Shown: positions 9,884 through 16,912 of the stretch, one piece after another
How positions within the stretch are numbered: the stretch's first letter is position 1
Layout of the letters: every line of letters starts with the position of its first letter
Source of the DNA: an uncultured Christensenellaceae bacterium
GTDB taxonomy: Bacteria; Bacillota; Clostridia; Christensenellales; Borkfalkiaceae
Length of the DNA: 64,000 bases
Direction: 5' to 3'
Assembly (NCBI GenBank): GCA_910586985.1
Contig: CAJUKK010000003.1
Location: 58,210-122,209, forward strand
Notes under the pieces: generated by a model
What the model saw: only the letters and a program-made list of their open reading frames with translations
Databases searched by the model: none
What the model was told of the DNA's origin: nothing
Program-made: the position numbers and the translations under genes

Positions 9884-10546
9884 TTAATTGTCACTACAAT
9901 CGTTACAGCAGTTACAATAGTCATTACAATCAAAGCAGTTGCAACAATCACAACAGCAAATAAGTTCATGCGTAACATTTCTGTCGTTATTATATGGAAC
10001 CCATATAACGGTTTGAATCGCATTGTTTAGTTTATCAGAGATCACGTTTAGCGAAAGCATATCTGTATTTTCGGAGTAATTTACATTGCCTCTCACCGGA
10101 TCGTTTACGGTATATTGGAATTCGGAAAGATCGGTTACAGACGTTGTCGTCGTCGGGGTAGTTATTTGCATGTCGTATTCGATTGTAAGCGTTTCGCCTG
10201 GATTCAGATCTGGAAGAAAGAATCCGGTTATAATATCGTGAGTCGGTTGTACGACACCGTTTACTTTAATACTTCCTGCAACGTAGTTTGCGCCGTTAGG
10301 CGTTGGATTAGAAATAAAATTGTGCGTTAACTTTGTTGTTGAATTATTTGTGATTGTCACCGTATTATGAACGGTTTCGCCTTCTTTAACCAACGTTTTG
10401 TCACAGCTGCTTACTTTCGATACAGCGTAAGATAAAATTTCCGTATTTACAGTGTTGCTTGCAAGACTTGCGGGGGTTCCTGGGGTTCCTGGTTTTCCCG
10501 GTATTACGGCATTGTAAGTAACGTTCGATTGATTGGGTATTTTCAT
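9884..10546 (-). CDS. DUF11-like repeat protein with cysteine-rich C-terminal tail
   Basis: 220 residues. The start follows AGGAG with a 10-base spacer. After a short Gly-Pro-Thr stretch (GKPGTPGTP, about 17-25, collagen-like but very short), residues about 40-185 form a DUF11-like beta domain with typical NTVTITNNST, NYVAGSIKVNG and LNPGETLTIEYD motifs. The last 28 residues carry 11 cysteines among Asp and Asn (CCCDCCNC, NCCNDC). No signal peptide, lipobox or membrane anchor is visible. DUF11 domains usually occur in surface proteins; the tail suggests disulfide cross-linking or metal binding, as in spore-coat or exosporium proteins, but this is inference. It is monocistronic and opposite in strand to its neighbours. 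Confidence 0.75.
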   Translation of the reverse strand: MKIPNQSNVTYNAVIPGKPGTPGTPASLASNTVNTEILSYAVSKVSSCDKTLVKEGETVHNTVTITNNSTTKLTHNFISNPTPNGANYVAGSIKVNGVVQPTHDIITGFFLPDLNPGETLTIEYDMQITTPTTTTSVTDLSEFQYTVNDPVRGNVNYSENTDMLSLNVISDKLNNAIQTVIWVPYNNDRNVTHELICCCDCCNCFDCNDYCNCCNDCSDN

Positions 10547-10571
10547 AATATACTTGCTCCTAAATAAAAAT

Positions 10572-10611
10572 ACTACATACTTGTTCCCGTGGTGGGAATG
10601 AAATATGTAGT
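10572..10611 (-). promoter_or_regulatory. Hairpin in the 5' leader of the DUF11-like gene
   Basis: ACTACATA (10572-10579) pairs with TATGTAGT (10604-10611), and TTCCC (10584-10588) with GGGAA (10594-10598). The structure lies 26 bases upstream of the start codon at 10546, on its non-coding side. It may stabilise the leader or regulate translation; no T run follows, so it is not an obvious terminator. Confidence 0.45.
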
Positions 10612-10887
10612 GAGTAAAAATTAATATTATGTAGAGTTATTTAATTGTAAGTTGTTTTCTATCTTACTCTATATATGATATTTGTTATATAATGTTTACA
10701 ATAATCGAATATTCAAATATAGATACAATATCCGTTAAATGAAAATCTTCTTTTATTCTCATATGTCAATGATGAATGATAAGTAGCGTATCGAAATGCC
10801 GAAAATGATAGCAGACAGACACAGGGATTGAACTCTTAACATTTTACCGCCATTTAAAATAAGTAGCGTATAAGCACTTCGGTTGAG

Positions 10888-10916
10888 TTGACATAAGCGT
10901 AGCGACGTGGTATTAT
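10888..10916 (+). promoter_or_regulatory. Sigma-A promoter of the queuosine-precursor operon
   Basis: TTGACA (10888-10893), an exact 17-base spacer, then TATTAT (10911-10916). Initiation is expected near 10923, just before the putative riboswitch. Confidence 0.85.
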
Positions 10917-10930
10917 ATAGCCAATTAAAC

Positions 10931-10968
10931 GGACAGTTCGTTTGCGCCATCCTGTCTTTAAACAAAAC
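10931..10968 (+). promoter_or_regulatory. Probable preQ1-I riboswitch aptamer
   Basis: Stem P1 is GGACAG (10931-10936) with CTGTCT (10952-10957). The loop opens with the conserved UUC and has UUUGC and CAUCC segments resembling the preQ1-I consensus. An A-rich tail follows in which CAAA (10963-10966) can pair with loop UUUG (10941-10944) to form the H-type pseudoknot. It is correctly placed between promoter and queD, in an operon that makes preQ1. The match to the consensus is imperfect, so the class assignment is moderate. Confidence 0.6.
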
Positions 10969-10972
10969 CAGG

Positions 10973-11030
10973 GCATCTAAATGGAAAAGTCTTTTTAGGT
11001 GCAGTCGTTTTGTCGCGGCTGTATTTTTTT
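10973..11030 (+). terminator. Riboswitch expression platform: hairpin plus intrinsic terminator
   Basis: A 9-bp hairpin (10973-10981 with 10994-11002) overlaps by two bases a second stem, CAGTCG (11002-11007) with CGGCTG (11016-11021). The second stem is followed by TATTTTTTT (11022-11030). The shared bases make the two structures compete, as expected for ligand-controlled transcription termination 17 bases before queD. Confidence 0.7.
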
Positions 11031-11046
11031 GCGCAAAGGGAGAGAT

Positions 11047-11466
11047 ATGTATTATTTAAAAACTTCGGCTTGTTTTGACAGTGCACACTTTCTTTACGGA
11101 TACAACGGCAAGTGTGCCAATATCCACGGTCACCACTGGGTTGTGGAAGTTAAGATAAGCGGCGGGAAATTGCAGGGAAACGGCGAAAAACGCGGTATGC
11201 TTTTAGACTTCGGCGATTTTAAGAAGGCAGTAAAAGAGCTTGCGGAAGGGTTTGACCATACGCTTATTTACGAAAAAAACACCCTTAAATCGGCGACCCT
11301 TGCCGCGCTTAAAGAAGAAGGGTTTTCATTGTTTGAAACGGATTTCAGACCCACTGCCGAAAACTTTGCCGCGCACATTTACGCCTCTCTTTGTAACAAG
11401 GGGTTGCCCGTTTTCAGCGTGACAGTGCACGAGTCGCCCGAAAACTGCGCGGTGTACGGTGAGTGA
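11047..11466 (+). CDS. queD: 6-carboxy-5,6,7,8-tetrahydropterin synthase QueD
   Basis: 139 residues from the ATG at 11047, selected because AAAGGGAGAG lies just upstream; an in-frame start at 10999 would fall inside the terminator hairpins. It converts 7,8-dihydroneopterin triphosphate to 6-carboxytetrahydropterin, the second step to preQ0. Visible motifs: zinc-binding SAHFLYGY and IHGHHW histidines, the catalytic Cys in the N-terminal CFDSAH, and the C-terminal HESPENC Glu. It is the first gene of a five-gene operon supplying preQ1 for tRNA queuosine, and is probably controlled by the preQ1-type leader upstream. Confidence 0.93.
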   Translation: MYYLKTSACFDSAHFLYGYNGKCANIHGHHWVVEVKISGGKLQGNGEKRGMLLDFGDFKKAVKELAEGFDHTLIYEKNTLKSATLAALKEEGFSLFETDFRPTAENFAAHIYASLCNKGLPVFSVTVHESPENCAVYGE

Positions 11467-11467
11467 T

Positions 11468-12133
11468 ATGCGCTGTTTTAAAGTTGCCGAAAAGTTTGTA
11501 AGCATAAACGGCGAAGGTCCGCGCGCGGGCGAACTTGCCGTATTTCTGCGGTTTTGCGGCTGCAATCTTAATTGCGGCTACTGCGACACGCGCTGGGCAA
11601 ATACCGCCGACGTAAAATGCGAATTTGTTTCTGCGGAAGAGCTTGTTGAATATGTGAAATCGACGGGTGTACAAAACGTTACCCTGACGGGCGGCGAACC
11701 GCTTTTGCAAGCGGATATTGCGTATCTTATAGAACTGCTGGGCGCGTCGGGCGCAGAAGTCGAAATAGAAACCAACGGAAGCGTGCCGTTGAAAAATATC
11801 GTTTTCCTTTCGCCCCGTCCCTCCGTTACCGCCGATTATAAACTTCCTTCAAGCGGGATGGAAAAATATATGCTGACCGAAAACTTTTCTTACCTTACGT
11901 TACGGGACGCGGTCAAGTTTGTAGTCGGGGATAAGTGCGATTTGTTGCGTGCGGAAGAGATTATAAACGGGTACGGACTTACAGACAGGTGCCGCGTTTA
12001 TTTCAGCCCCGTGTTCGGAAAAATCAAGCCCGTAGAAATAACGGAGTTTATGAAAGAGCGTAAGCTTAACGGCGTACGTTTGCAATTACAGCTACATAAA
12101 ATTATTTGGAAACCCGAAGAGCGCGGGGTATAG
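11468..12133 (+). CDS. queE: 7-carboxy-7-deazaguanine synthase QueE (radical SAM)
   Basis: 222 residues from the ATG at 11468; an in-frame GTG at 11459 overlapping queD is a possible alternative start. It is a radical SAM enzyme that rearranges 6-carboxytetrahydropterin to 7-carboxy-7-deazaguanine. The N-terminal SINGEGPRAG motif and the iron-sulfur CxxxCxxC (Cys32, Cys36, Cys39 in CNLNCGYC) are present, as is TLTGGEPLLQ for SAM binding. It lies 1 base after queD and 8 bases before folE, in the expected pathway order. Confidence 0.93.
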   Translation: MRCFKVAEKFVSINGEGPRAGELAVFLRFCGCNLNCGYCDTRWANTADVKCEFVSAEELVEYVKSTGVQNVTLTGGEPLLQADIAYLIELLGASGAEVEIETNGSVPLKNIVFLSPRPSVTADYKLPSSGMEKYMLTENFSYLTLRDAVKFVVGDKCDLLRAEEIINGYGLTDRCRVYFSPVFGKIKPVEITEFMKERKLNGVRLQLQLHKIIWKPEERGV

Positions 12134-12141
12134 AGGGAAGT

Positions 12142-12714
12142 ATGGATATTAGAGAGATAGAAAAACATATCCGCGGGTTATTAGTCGCTATAGGTGAAGA
12201 CCCCGACAGGGAAGGTCTGCGCGAAACGCCCGCCCGCGTGGCGCGGATGTACGAAGAGGCGTTTGAAGGAATGAAATATACCAACCGCGAAATTGCGGAA
12301 ATGTTCGGAAAAACTTTCGAAATTCCGTCCGACCCGAATTCAGGCGGCGCAGTAGTCATAAAGGACATAAGCGTGTTCAGCTATTGCGAGCATCATATGG
12401 CGCTTATGTACGATATGAAAGTCGACGTGGCGTACGTCCCGCGCGGAAGAGTCCTGGGGCTTAGCAAAATCGCGCGCATCTGCGATATGGCGGCAAAGCG
12501 GTTGCAATTGCAGGAGCGTCTGGGACGAGACATTGCCGAGATAATTTCGCTTGCGGCTTTATCGCCCGACGTCGGAGTCAGGATAGAAGGATGCCACAGT
12601 TGTATGACTTCGCGCGGGATAAAAAACGTATCGTCAAAAACGGTTACAAAAACTTACTTCGGCGCGTTCAAAGACGACGTTTCCCTGCAAAATCTTTTGG
12701 GGGACAGAGTATGA
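12142..12714 (+). CDS. folE: GTP cyclohydrolase I FolE
   Basis: 190 residues from the ATG at 12142 (AGAGGGAAG upstream); an upstream in-frame ATG at 12106 lies inside queE and lacks a site. It hydrolyses GTP to 7,8-dihydroneopterin triphosphate, the shared precursor of folate and queuosine. Motifs: FSYCEHHM, VLGLSKIARI and EGCHSCMTSRG, which together hold the catalytic zinc ligands. Its place between queE and queC suggests it is dedicated to queuosine precursor synthesis. The stop overlaps the queC start (ATGA). Confidence 0.94.
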   Translation: MDIREIEKHIRGLLVAIGEDPDREGLRETPARVARMYEEAFEGMKYTNREIAEMFGKTFEIPSDPNSGGAVVIKDISVFSYCEHHMALMYDMKVDVAYVPRGRVLGLSKIARICDMAAKRLQLQERLGRDIAEIISLAALSPDVGVRIEGCHSCMTSRGIKNVSSKTVTKTYFGAFKDDVSLQNLLGDRV

Positions 12715-13397
12715 AGGCACTTGTTCTATTAAGCGGCGGCGTGGACAGCGCAACCTGTCTTGGACTGGCGGTTCAAAAATACGGCGCGTCGGAAGTTTTT
12801 GCACTTTCCGTTTACTATGGTCAAACCCACAGTAAAGAACTCGACGCCGCGCAAAATGTAGCCGACTTTTACGGCGTAGAATTAAAGCGGCTTGACCTTT
12901 CGGTCATATTCGAAGGTTCGGACTGTTCGCTTTTGGCGGATTCTCTCAATGATATACCTCTGCAAAGTTATGCCGAACAGCTTTCGGTAACGGGTGGCAA
13001 GCCCGTTTCGACCTACGTCCCTTTCAGGAACGGACTATTTCTTTCGGCGGCGGCAAGCGTGGCGCTTTCTCACGGGTGCGAGGTGATATATTACGGCGCG
13101 CACAGCGACGACGCGGCGGGCAACGCCTATCCGGATTGCAGCGAAAAGTTCAATTCCGCTATGGGCGAAGCTATTTATACGGGCAGCGGCGGACAGCTTA
13201 AAATTTTTGCGCCTTTTGTAAGCTTAAACAAATCTCAGGTTGTAAAAAAGGGGCTTGAACTCGGCGTTCCGTATAAATATACCTGGAGCTGTTATTCAGG
13301 CGGCGGAAAACCTTGCGGCGTATGCGCTACCTGCCGCGACCGCGCCGCGGCATTTAAAGTCAACGGAATAGAAGATCCTGCAATTAAAGGAGAATAA
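12711..13397 (+). CDS. queC: 7-cyano-7-deazaguanine (preQ0) synthase QueC
   Basis: 228 residues from the ATG at 12711, overlapping folE by 4 bases. It is an ATP-dependent ligase converting 7-carboxy-7-deazaguanine plus ammonia to preQ0. The PP-loop LLSGGVDSAT starts near residue 6, and a structural zinc site is formed by Cys194, Cys202, Cys205 and Cys208. Length and motifs are normal for the family. The next gene starts 1 base after its stop. Confidence 0.94.
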   Translation: MKALVLLSGGVDSATCLGLAVQKYGASEVFALSVYYGQTHSKELDAAQNVADFYGVELKRLDLSVIFEGSDCSLLADSLNDIPLQSYAEQLSVTGGKPVSTYVPFRNGLFLSAAASVALSHGCEVIYYGAHSDDAAGNAYPDCSEKFNSAMGEAIYTGSGGQLKIFAPFVSLNKSQVVKKGLELGVPYKYTWSCYSGGGKPCGVCATCRDRAAAFKVNGIEDPAIKGE

Positions 13398-13398
13398 T

Positions 13399-13890
13399 AT
13401 GCCAAGAGAAAAACAAAACGAAGATATAACCCTGCTCGGTAACAATAATACGAAATATCCGCAGACTTACGATCCGTCCGTTTTGGAAACGTTTGCAAAC
13501 AAACATCCCCAAAGGGACTATTTCGTAAAGTTTAACTGTCCCGAATTCACAAGCCTTTGCCCGATTACGGGTCAGCCCGATTTTGCCACTGTCTATATTT
13601 CGTACGTACCGCGCGAAAAGATGGTTGAAAGTAAGTCTTTAAAATTGTATCTTTTCGGGTTTAGAAACCGCGGCGATTTTCACGAAGACTGCGTGAACAT
13701 AATTATGAACGACCTTATTGATTTAATGGATCCTGCATATATCGAAGTATGGGGCAAGTTTTTGCCCCGCGGAGGAATTTCTATAGACCCCTATTGCAAT
13801 TATGGAAAAAAAGGGACAAAGTGGGAACAGGTAGCCTGGGACAGGCTTTCGCGCCACGATATGTATCCCGAAAAAATCGACAACAGATAA
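13399..13890 (+). CDS. queF: NADPH-dependent 7-cyano-7-deazaguanine reductase QueF (unimodular type)
   Basis: 163 residues, preceded by AAGGAG. It reduces preQ0 to preQ1, the base inserted into tRNA. The catalytic pair is visible as Cys54 (SLCPITGQ) and Asp61 (QPDFATV), and the NADPH-binding segment ESKSLKLYLFGFRNRG is present. The length fits the short T-fold form typical of Bacillota. It is the last gene of the operon, so the cluster makes preQ1 from GTP; tgt and queA/queG are not in this window. Confidence 0.95.
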   Translation: MPREKQNEDITLLGNNNTKYPQTYDPSVLETFANKHPQRDYFVKFNCPEFTSLCPITGQPDFATVYISYVPREKMVESKSLKLYLFGFRNRGDFHEDCVNIIMNDLIDLMDPAYIEVWGKFLPRGGISIDPYCNYGKKGTKWEQVAWDRLSRHDMYPEKIDNR

Positions 13891-13895
13891 TGAAA

Positions 13896-13924
13896 AAGCG
13901 GACATGATGTCCGCTTCTATTTTT
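13896..13924 (+). terminator. Terminator of the queuosine-precursor operon
   Basis: Stem AAGCGGAC (13896-13903) with GTCCGCTT (13909-13916), loop of 5 bases, followed by CTATTTTT. It starts 5 bases after the queF stop. Confidence 0.85.
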
Positions 13925-14156
13925 TCAAGTCTGCTCTTTTCGTTCAATGAGTGGCAAAATTTTTTTTCGTAAGTTTCACTCTTTGAATAAGAGCAAAGAG
14001 GACAATCAAATCCGATCGGGGCAAGCGTCATAATGCACGAAACAGTTACAGACAATTTACTTTCGATTACAATATTAATAGTAAGCGGTTTTGGTGTGAC
14101 TGTCAGTCCATTATTTGAAGAGCAAAATTTGAACATTTAGCATATGTCGTTATAAT

Positions 14157-14190
14157 AAAAAGCAGGAAGTTTCAAACTCCCTGCTTTATT
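14157..14190. terminator. Terminator-like hairpin in the 13891-14450 intergenic region
   Basis: AAAGCAGG (14159-14166) pairs with CCTGCTTT (14180-14187), with A and T runs on both sides. The rest of 13925-14392 holds no gene I can support: a minus-strand open frame at 13723-14136 has no ribosome binding site and overlaps queF. Confidence 0.6.
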
Positions 14191-14392
14191 TAGCGGCTAC
14201 CCCAATAGTCGTGTTTTACGTAACTATAAAAAATCAAGACGTAAATTGTAGTGTTCAACTTACGTCTTTATTGGCGCAGAGCATCAGACCTCAACTGAAC
14301 CAAATAAAACGTCGAACCTTTTGCCGTTTCGTTATGGCAAGTATAAAAAACTTGTCAGGTTAAACGTTGCGGAAGATTGTATTCAAACATTG

Positions 14393-14421
14393 TTGGATTT
14401 CGGCGCAAAAAATGTTATACT
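14393..14421 (+). promoter_or_regulatory. Promoter of the DprA-like/HAD gene pair
   Basis: TTGGAT (14393-14398), 17-base spacer, TATACT (14416-14421). The predicted start point lies about 20 bases before the GAGGAAATAAA site of the downstream gene. Confidence 0.75.
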
Positions 14422-14450
14422 ATACGTAATAGCAAAAACGAGGAAATAAA

Positions 14451-15284
14451 ATGTATTCACACACTGCTCTGAAAATATACGCCGCATTAAGGGAAGACAT
14501 AATCAAAACGAACGCTCAATTTTGGAGGGAGTTCAGCGATTCTTCAAAAATAGAAGCTCTTGCAATCGAAGCCGAAAATTATGCGCAAGAATTGTGGGAT
14601 GCAAATATTTGTCTGTCGTGCTGTTTCGACGAGGATTTCCCCGCGCTGCCAATGTCTTTGAAGTCAAGCGAACGCCCTTTTTTGTTCGCGTACAAAGGCG
14701 ATTTTTCTTTGCTCCGTAATCCAGAAATAAACGTTGCCGTCGTGGGTGTGTTGACGCCGAATGAAGAATTTTTAATACGGGAGCGAAACGTCATTGAACG
14801 CCTTGTCGCAAAAGGCTATCGTGTCGTAAGCGGGCTTGCAATAGGATGTGATACCGTTGCGCACGGCACATGTTTAGAGCAGAGCGGCAAAACGATCGCA
14901 TTTTTGCCCTCGACGCTTACAAATATATATCCCAAACAAAATTCTTCCCTCGCGAAAAAGATCATGGCGAACGGCGGTTTGGTGATTACCGAATACGTCA
15001 CCGAGCCGAAAAATAGGTACGAAAACGTGAAGCGATTAATCGAGCGCGACAGATTGCAGGCAATGTTTGCAGACAGAATCGTTCTGATTGCAAGTTACAG
15101 ACAAGGGAACGGCGACAGCGGATCGCGGCATGCGATGGCAAAGGCAAAGGAATATGGAAAAGAACGATTCGTTATGTTTCGTGCGGAAATCGACGGCGGG
15201 AATCCGATGCTTGCTCTGAATGAAGACTTGATTGCCGACGGTGCAAACGTTATAACGAATAACGTGTTAAATAGCTTTTCATGA
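14451..15284 (+). CDS. DprA/Smf-like SLOG-fold protein
   Basis: 277 residues. Residues about 90-260 match the Rossmann-like DprA/Smf core: VAVVGV strand, VVSGLAIGCDTVAHGTCL (Ser127 region), GKTIAFLPSTL, YPKQNSSLAKKI and GGLVITEY. The usual Gly-Ser-Arg loop after the first strand is replaced by GVLTPNEEF, and the N-terminal helix-hairpin-helix is weak, so this is not the housekeeping DprA. True DprA loads RecA on single-stranded DNA; SLOG relatives bind nucleotides and often occur in stress or defence operons. The stop overlaps the HAD gene (ATGA), implying a joint function. It has its own promoter and precedes a mobile-element copy. Confidence 0.75.
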   Translation: MYSHTALKIYAALREDIIKTNAQFWREFSDSSKIEALAIEAENYAQELWDANICLSCCFDEDFPALPMSLKSSERPFLFAYKGDFSLLRNPEINVAVVGVLTPNEEFLIRERNVIERLVAKGYRVVSGLAIGCDTVAHGTCLEQSGKTIAFLPSTLTNIYPKQNSSLAKKIMANGGLVITEYVTEPKNRYENVKRLIERDRLQAMFADRIVLIASYRQGNGDSGSRHAMAKAKEYGKERFVMFRAEIDGGNPMLALNEDLIADGANVITNNVLNSFS

Positions 15285-15823
15285 AATATATTTTTGATTT
15301 AGACGATACGCTCGTATCCTCTGCCGCGTTAAATAACGATGCTTATAATTATGCTTTGGAGAAGTACGGATACCGTCGGATAACTACGGATGAAAGATTA
15401 ACGAGAGATAAGCTGAATTTTATTCCTGCTGTGGCACTAAATAAAATCATTCGGGCAAAACAATACTATTTTACGCAAGAATGGTTGTCTTGCAGAACCC
15501 TCTTGAATTCGGTTTTAGTAGAAAAGGCAAAAGAGTATGGTAAAGAAAATTGCTATCTTTGGACGAAGGCGTGTCCGGAAAGAACAGTAGCGGTTTTGAA
15601 ATATTGGGAGTTGGACAAACTATTTAATCGGTTTATATTCGACGAAAAGCGAAACTTCAAAAAATCTGTTTTGAGATTAAAGGAATTAACGAATTCAAAT
15701 GAGCTTGTGATTTTTGAAAACAATCAAAGATTTTTCAAGCATGAAAAAGTTGAAATAATCGGACATATTAAATCGGATAAATTTGACGTTACCGAATATT
15801 TGATTCGTAGTGTTTCGACTTAA
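15281..15823 (+). CDS. HAD-superfamily phosphatase paired with the DprA-like gene
   Basis: 180 residues. Motif I FDLDDTL gives nucleophile Asp6 and acid/base Asp8. Motif II may be LWTKA (Thr), motif III the Lys in DEKRNFKKS. Motif IV is unusual: VIFENN instead of the common paired Asp, leaving a Glu for magnesium. The cap is small and helical. It is probably a phosphatase acting on a small phosphorylated molecule or nucleotide; the substrate is unknown. It overlaps the DprA-like gene by 4 bases, so the proteins are made together. Confidence 0.75.
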   Translation: MKYIFDLDDTLVSSAALNNDAYNYALEKYGYRRITTDERLTRDKLNFIPAVALNKIIRAKQYYFTQEWLSCRTLLNSVLVEKAKEYGKENCYLWTKACPERTVAVLKYWELDKLFNRFIFDEKRNFKKSVLRLKELTNSNELVIFENNQRFFKHEKVEIIGHIKSDKFDVTEYLIRSVST

Positions 15824-15876
15824 TAACATATAACAGATAAATTATTTTTTATTGAAAATTTAATTCTCCGATTGAA

Positions 15877-16530
15877 TTGCCTTTTCGGGTATAGGCGGTA
15901 GCACAAAGAAAAGCGGAAGTAAACGGAAAAAACTTTTGCGCATGATTTGAATATTAAAAAGAAACGCTTAACGGAACAAAACCGTTAGGCGTTATTTTTA
16001 TGCAAAACTTTTTTCTTGGTCGTTGACTTCCGTGTTGCCGTTCTCGAAGAATATGTTTTTTAACTTTTCTTCGTGCTTCCGTTGTGGTTGCCGAAAAGGC
16101 AAATAAAACAATCGGAGGAAATCCAAAATGAACAACAAAAGCATGTTCCTCAATTACAACGTTATGAAAGAGGAAATCTCACCCGACAACGCATTCGCTA
16201 TGGCGGAAATCATAACGTTTGCGGAAACGCGCTATCTCATAGGCTACATGGGAACGCAGATGCAGAAGATGTACGTTGATTTGTACAAGGACATCTTGAA
16301 CAAAAACGACGTAACCCGTGTATTGAGCGACAGTTACGATTTGGTACAGGAATGCGCCTTGTGCCTCTGCGAGCACTACGGAAAGCATTTGAGCGACATA
16401 ATAGGTTACACCAAGAAAGGCAAGAAGATCACCGTACAGATGGCTTGCATCAGAAGAATGAATAAGCTGATAAACAGAAAGACGAGAGACCGTTACCGCA
16501 ATATCAGCCTCGAAGCTCTGACGCGGAAAA
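15877..16530 (+). repeat. Long direct repeat, left copy (partner 57050-57703)
   Basis: From 15877 the sequence matches that from 57050 with a constant offset of 41173 bases. It is essentially identical through the 250-base non-coding part and then diverges slowly through the coding part, until identity stops near 16530. It carries a terminator hairpin, a ribosome binding site and the 5' part of a sigma-like gene. The two copies mark related mobile elements. Confidence 0.92.
15963..15999 (+). terminator. Terminator/attenuator in the repeated leader, left copy
   Basis: A 12-bp stem (15963-15974 with 15982-15993, two G-T pairs), 7-base loop, then ATTTTTA. It lies 129 bases before the truncated sigma-like gene. 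The remaining bases of 15824-16127 show nothing else coding. Confidence 0.75.
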
Positions 16531-16568
16531 GCGAGATCCTGTTCGGCAAGAGGTGTCAGATAGTATGA
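16128..16568 (+). pseudogene. Truncated sigma-70-like mobile-element regulator (left copy)
   Basis: 146 residues with a good site (CGGAGG, 11 bases before the ATG). It aligns with the first 135 or so residues of the 208-residue protein at 57301-57927, sharing LTRKSE, then runs into the unrelated tail ILFGKRCQIV. The lost part is the C-terminal helix-turn-helix, so DNA binding is probably lost and the gene is counted as broken. The break point near 16530 is also where homology to the right-hand copy ends, next to an antitoxin gene on the other strand. Confidence 0.75.
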
Positions 16569-16572
16569 AAAC

Positions 16573-16833
16573 TTATTTGACATACTTTCCTCTCAATTTT
16601 GCCATCACCGAGGGACCGTCCGATAATTGCCCGTTATCAGCCTGCGCCTTTCCTTCCATGATTTTGGAATACATATCGATGCGCGCAAGCTGTTGTTCGT
16701 AAGCCGCCATGCTCATGATCACCATATCGCCGTAACCGTTCTTCGTAACGTAAATCGGCTCGTTGGTTGCATTGCACATTTCGGATAACTTCGTCGTATC
16801 TCTTAAATCTCTGATCGGAATAATCTGCGGCAT
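16573..16833 (-). CDS. Phd/YefM-family antitoxin, orphan
   Basis: 86 residues from the ATG at 16833, preceded by GGAGGTGG. The sequence IIPIRDLRDTTKLSEMC, YVTKNGYGDMVIMSMAAYE is the classic Phd/YefM N-terminal DNA-binding and dimerisation domain. In type II toxin-antitoxin systems the antitoxin neutralises a RelE/YoeB- or Doc-type toxin through its C-terminal tail. No toxin gene follows: the frame ends at 16573, against the convergent truncated gene. It is therefore an orphan, perhaps left after the deletion that truncated its neighbour, or a solitary repressor. Confidence 0.85.
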   Translation of the reverse strand: MPQIIPIRDLRDTTKLSEMCNATNEPIYVTKNGYGDMVIMSMAAYEQQLARIDMYSKIMEGKAQADNGQLSDGPSVMAKLRGKYVK

Positions 16834-16912
16834 AAAACCACCTCCAAATATATTATATTCCATTCGTGTCATTATTATAGCATAATTATGTTTTCTTGTC
16901 AATGCTTTTTTG

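Noticed and set aside
10795..10860. Sequence on the minus strand with a GTTCAATCC-like T-loop, suggesting a tRNA
   Set aside because: The T stem and acceptor stem do not pair, and no full cloverleaf can be drawn.
13723..14136. Minus-strand open frame of 137 codons overlapping the end of queF
   Set aside because: No ribosome binding site, overlaps a certain gene and a terminator, no recognisable motif. A decayed gene cannot be fully excluded.
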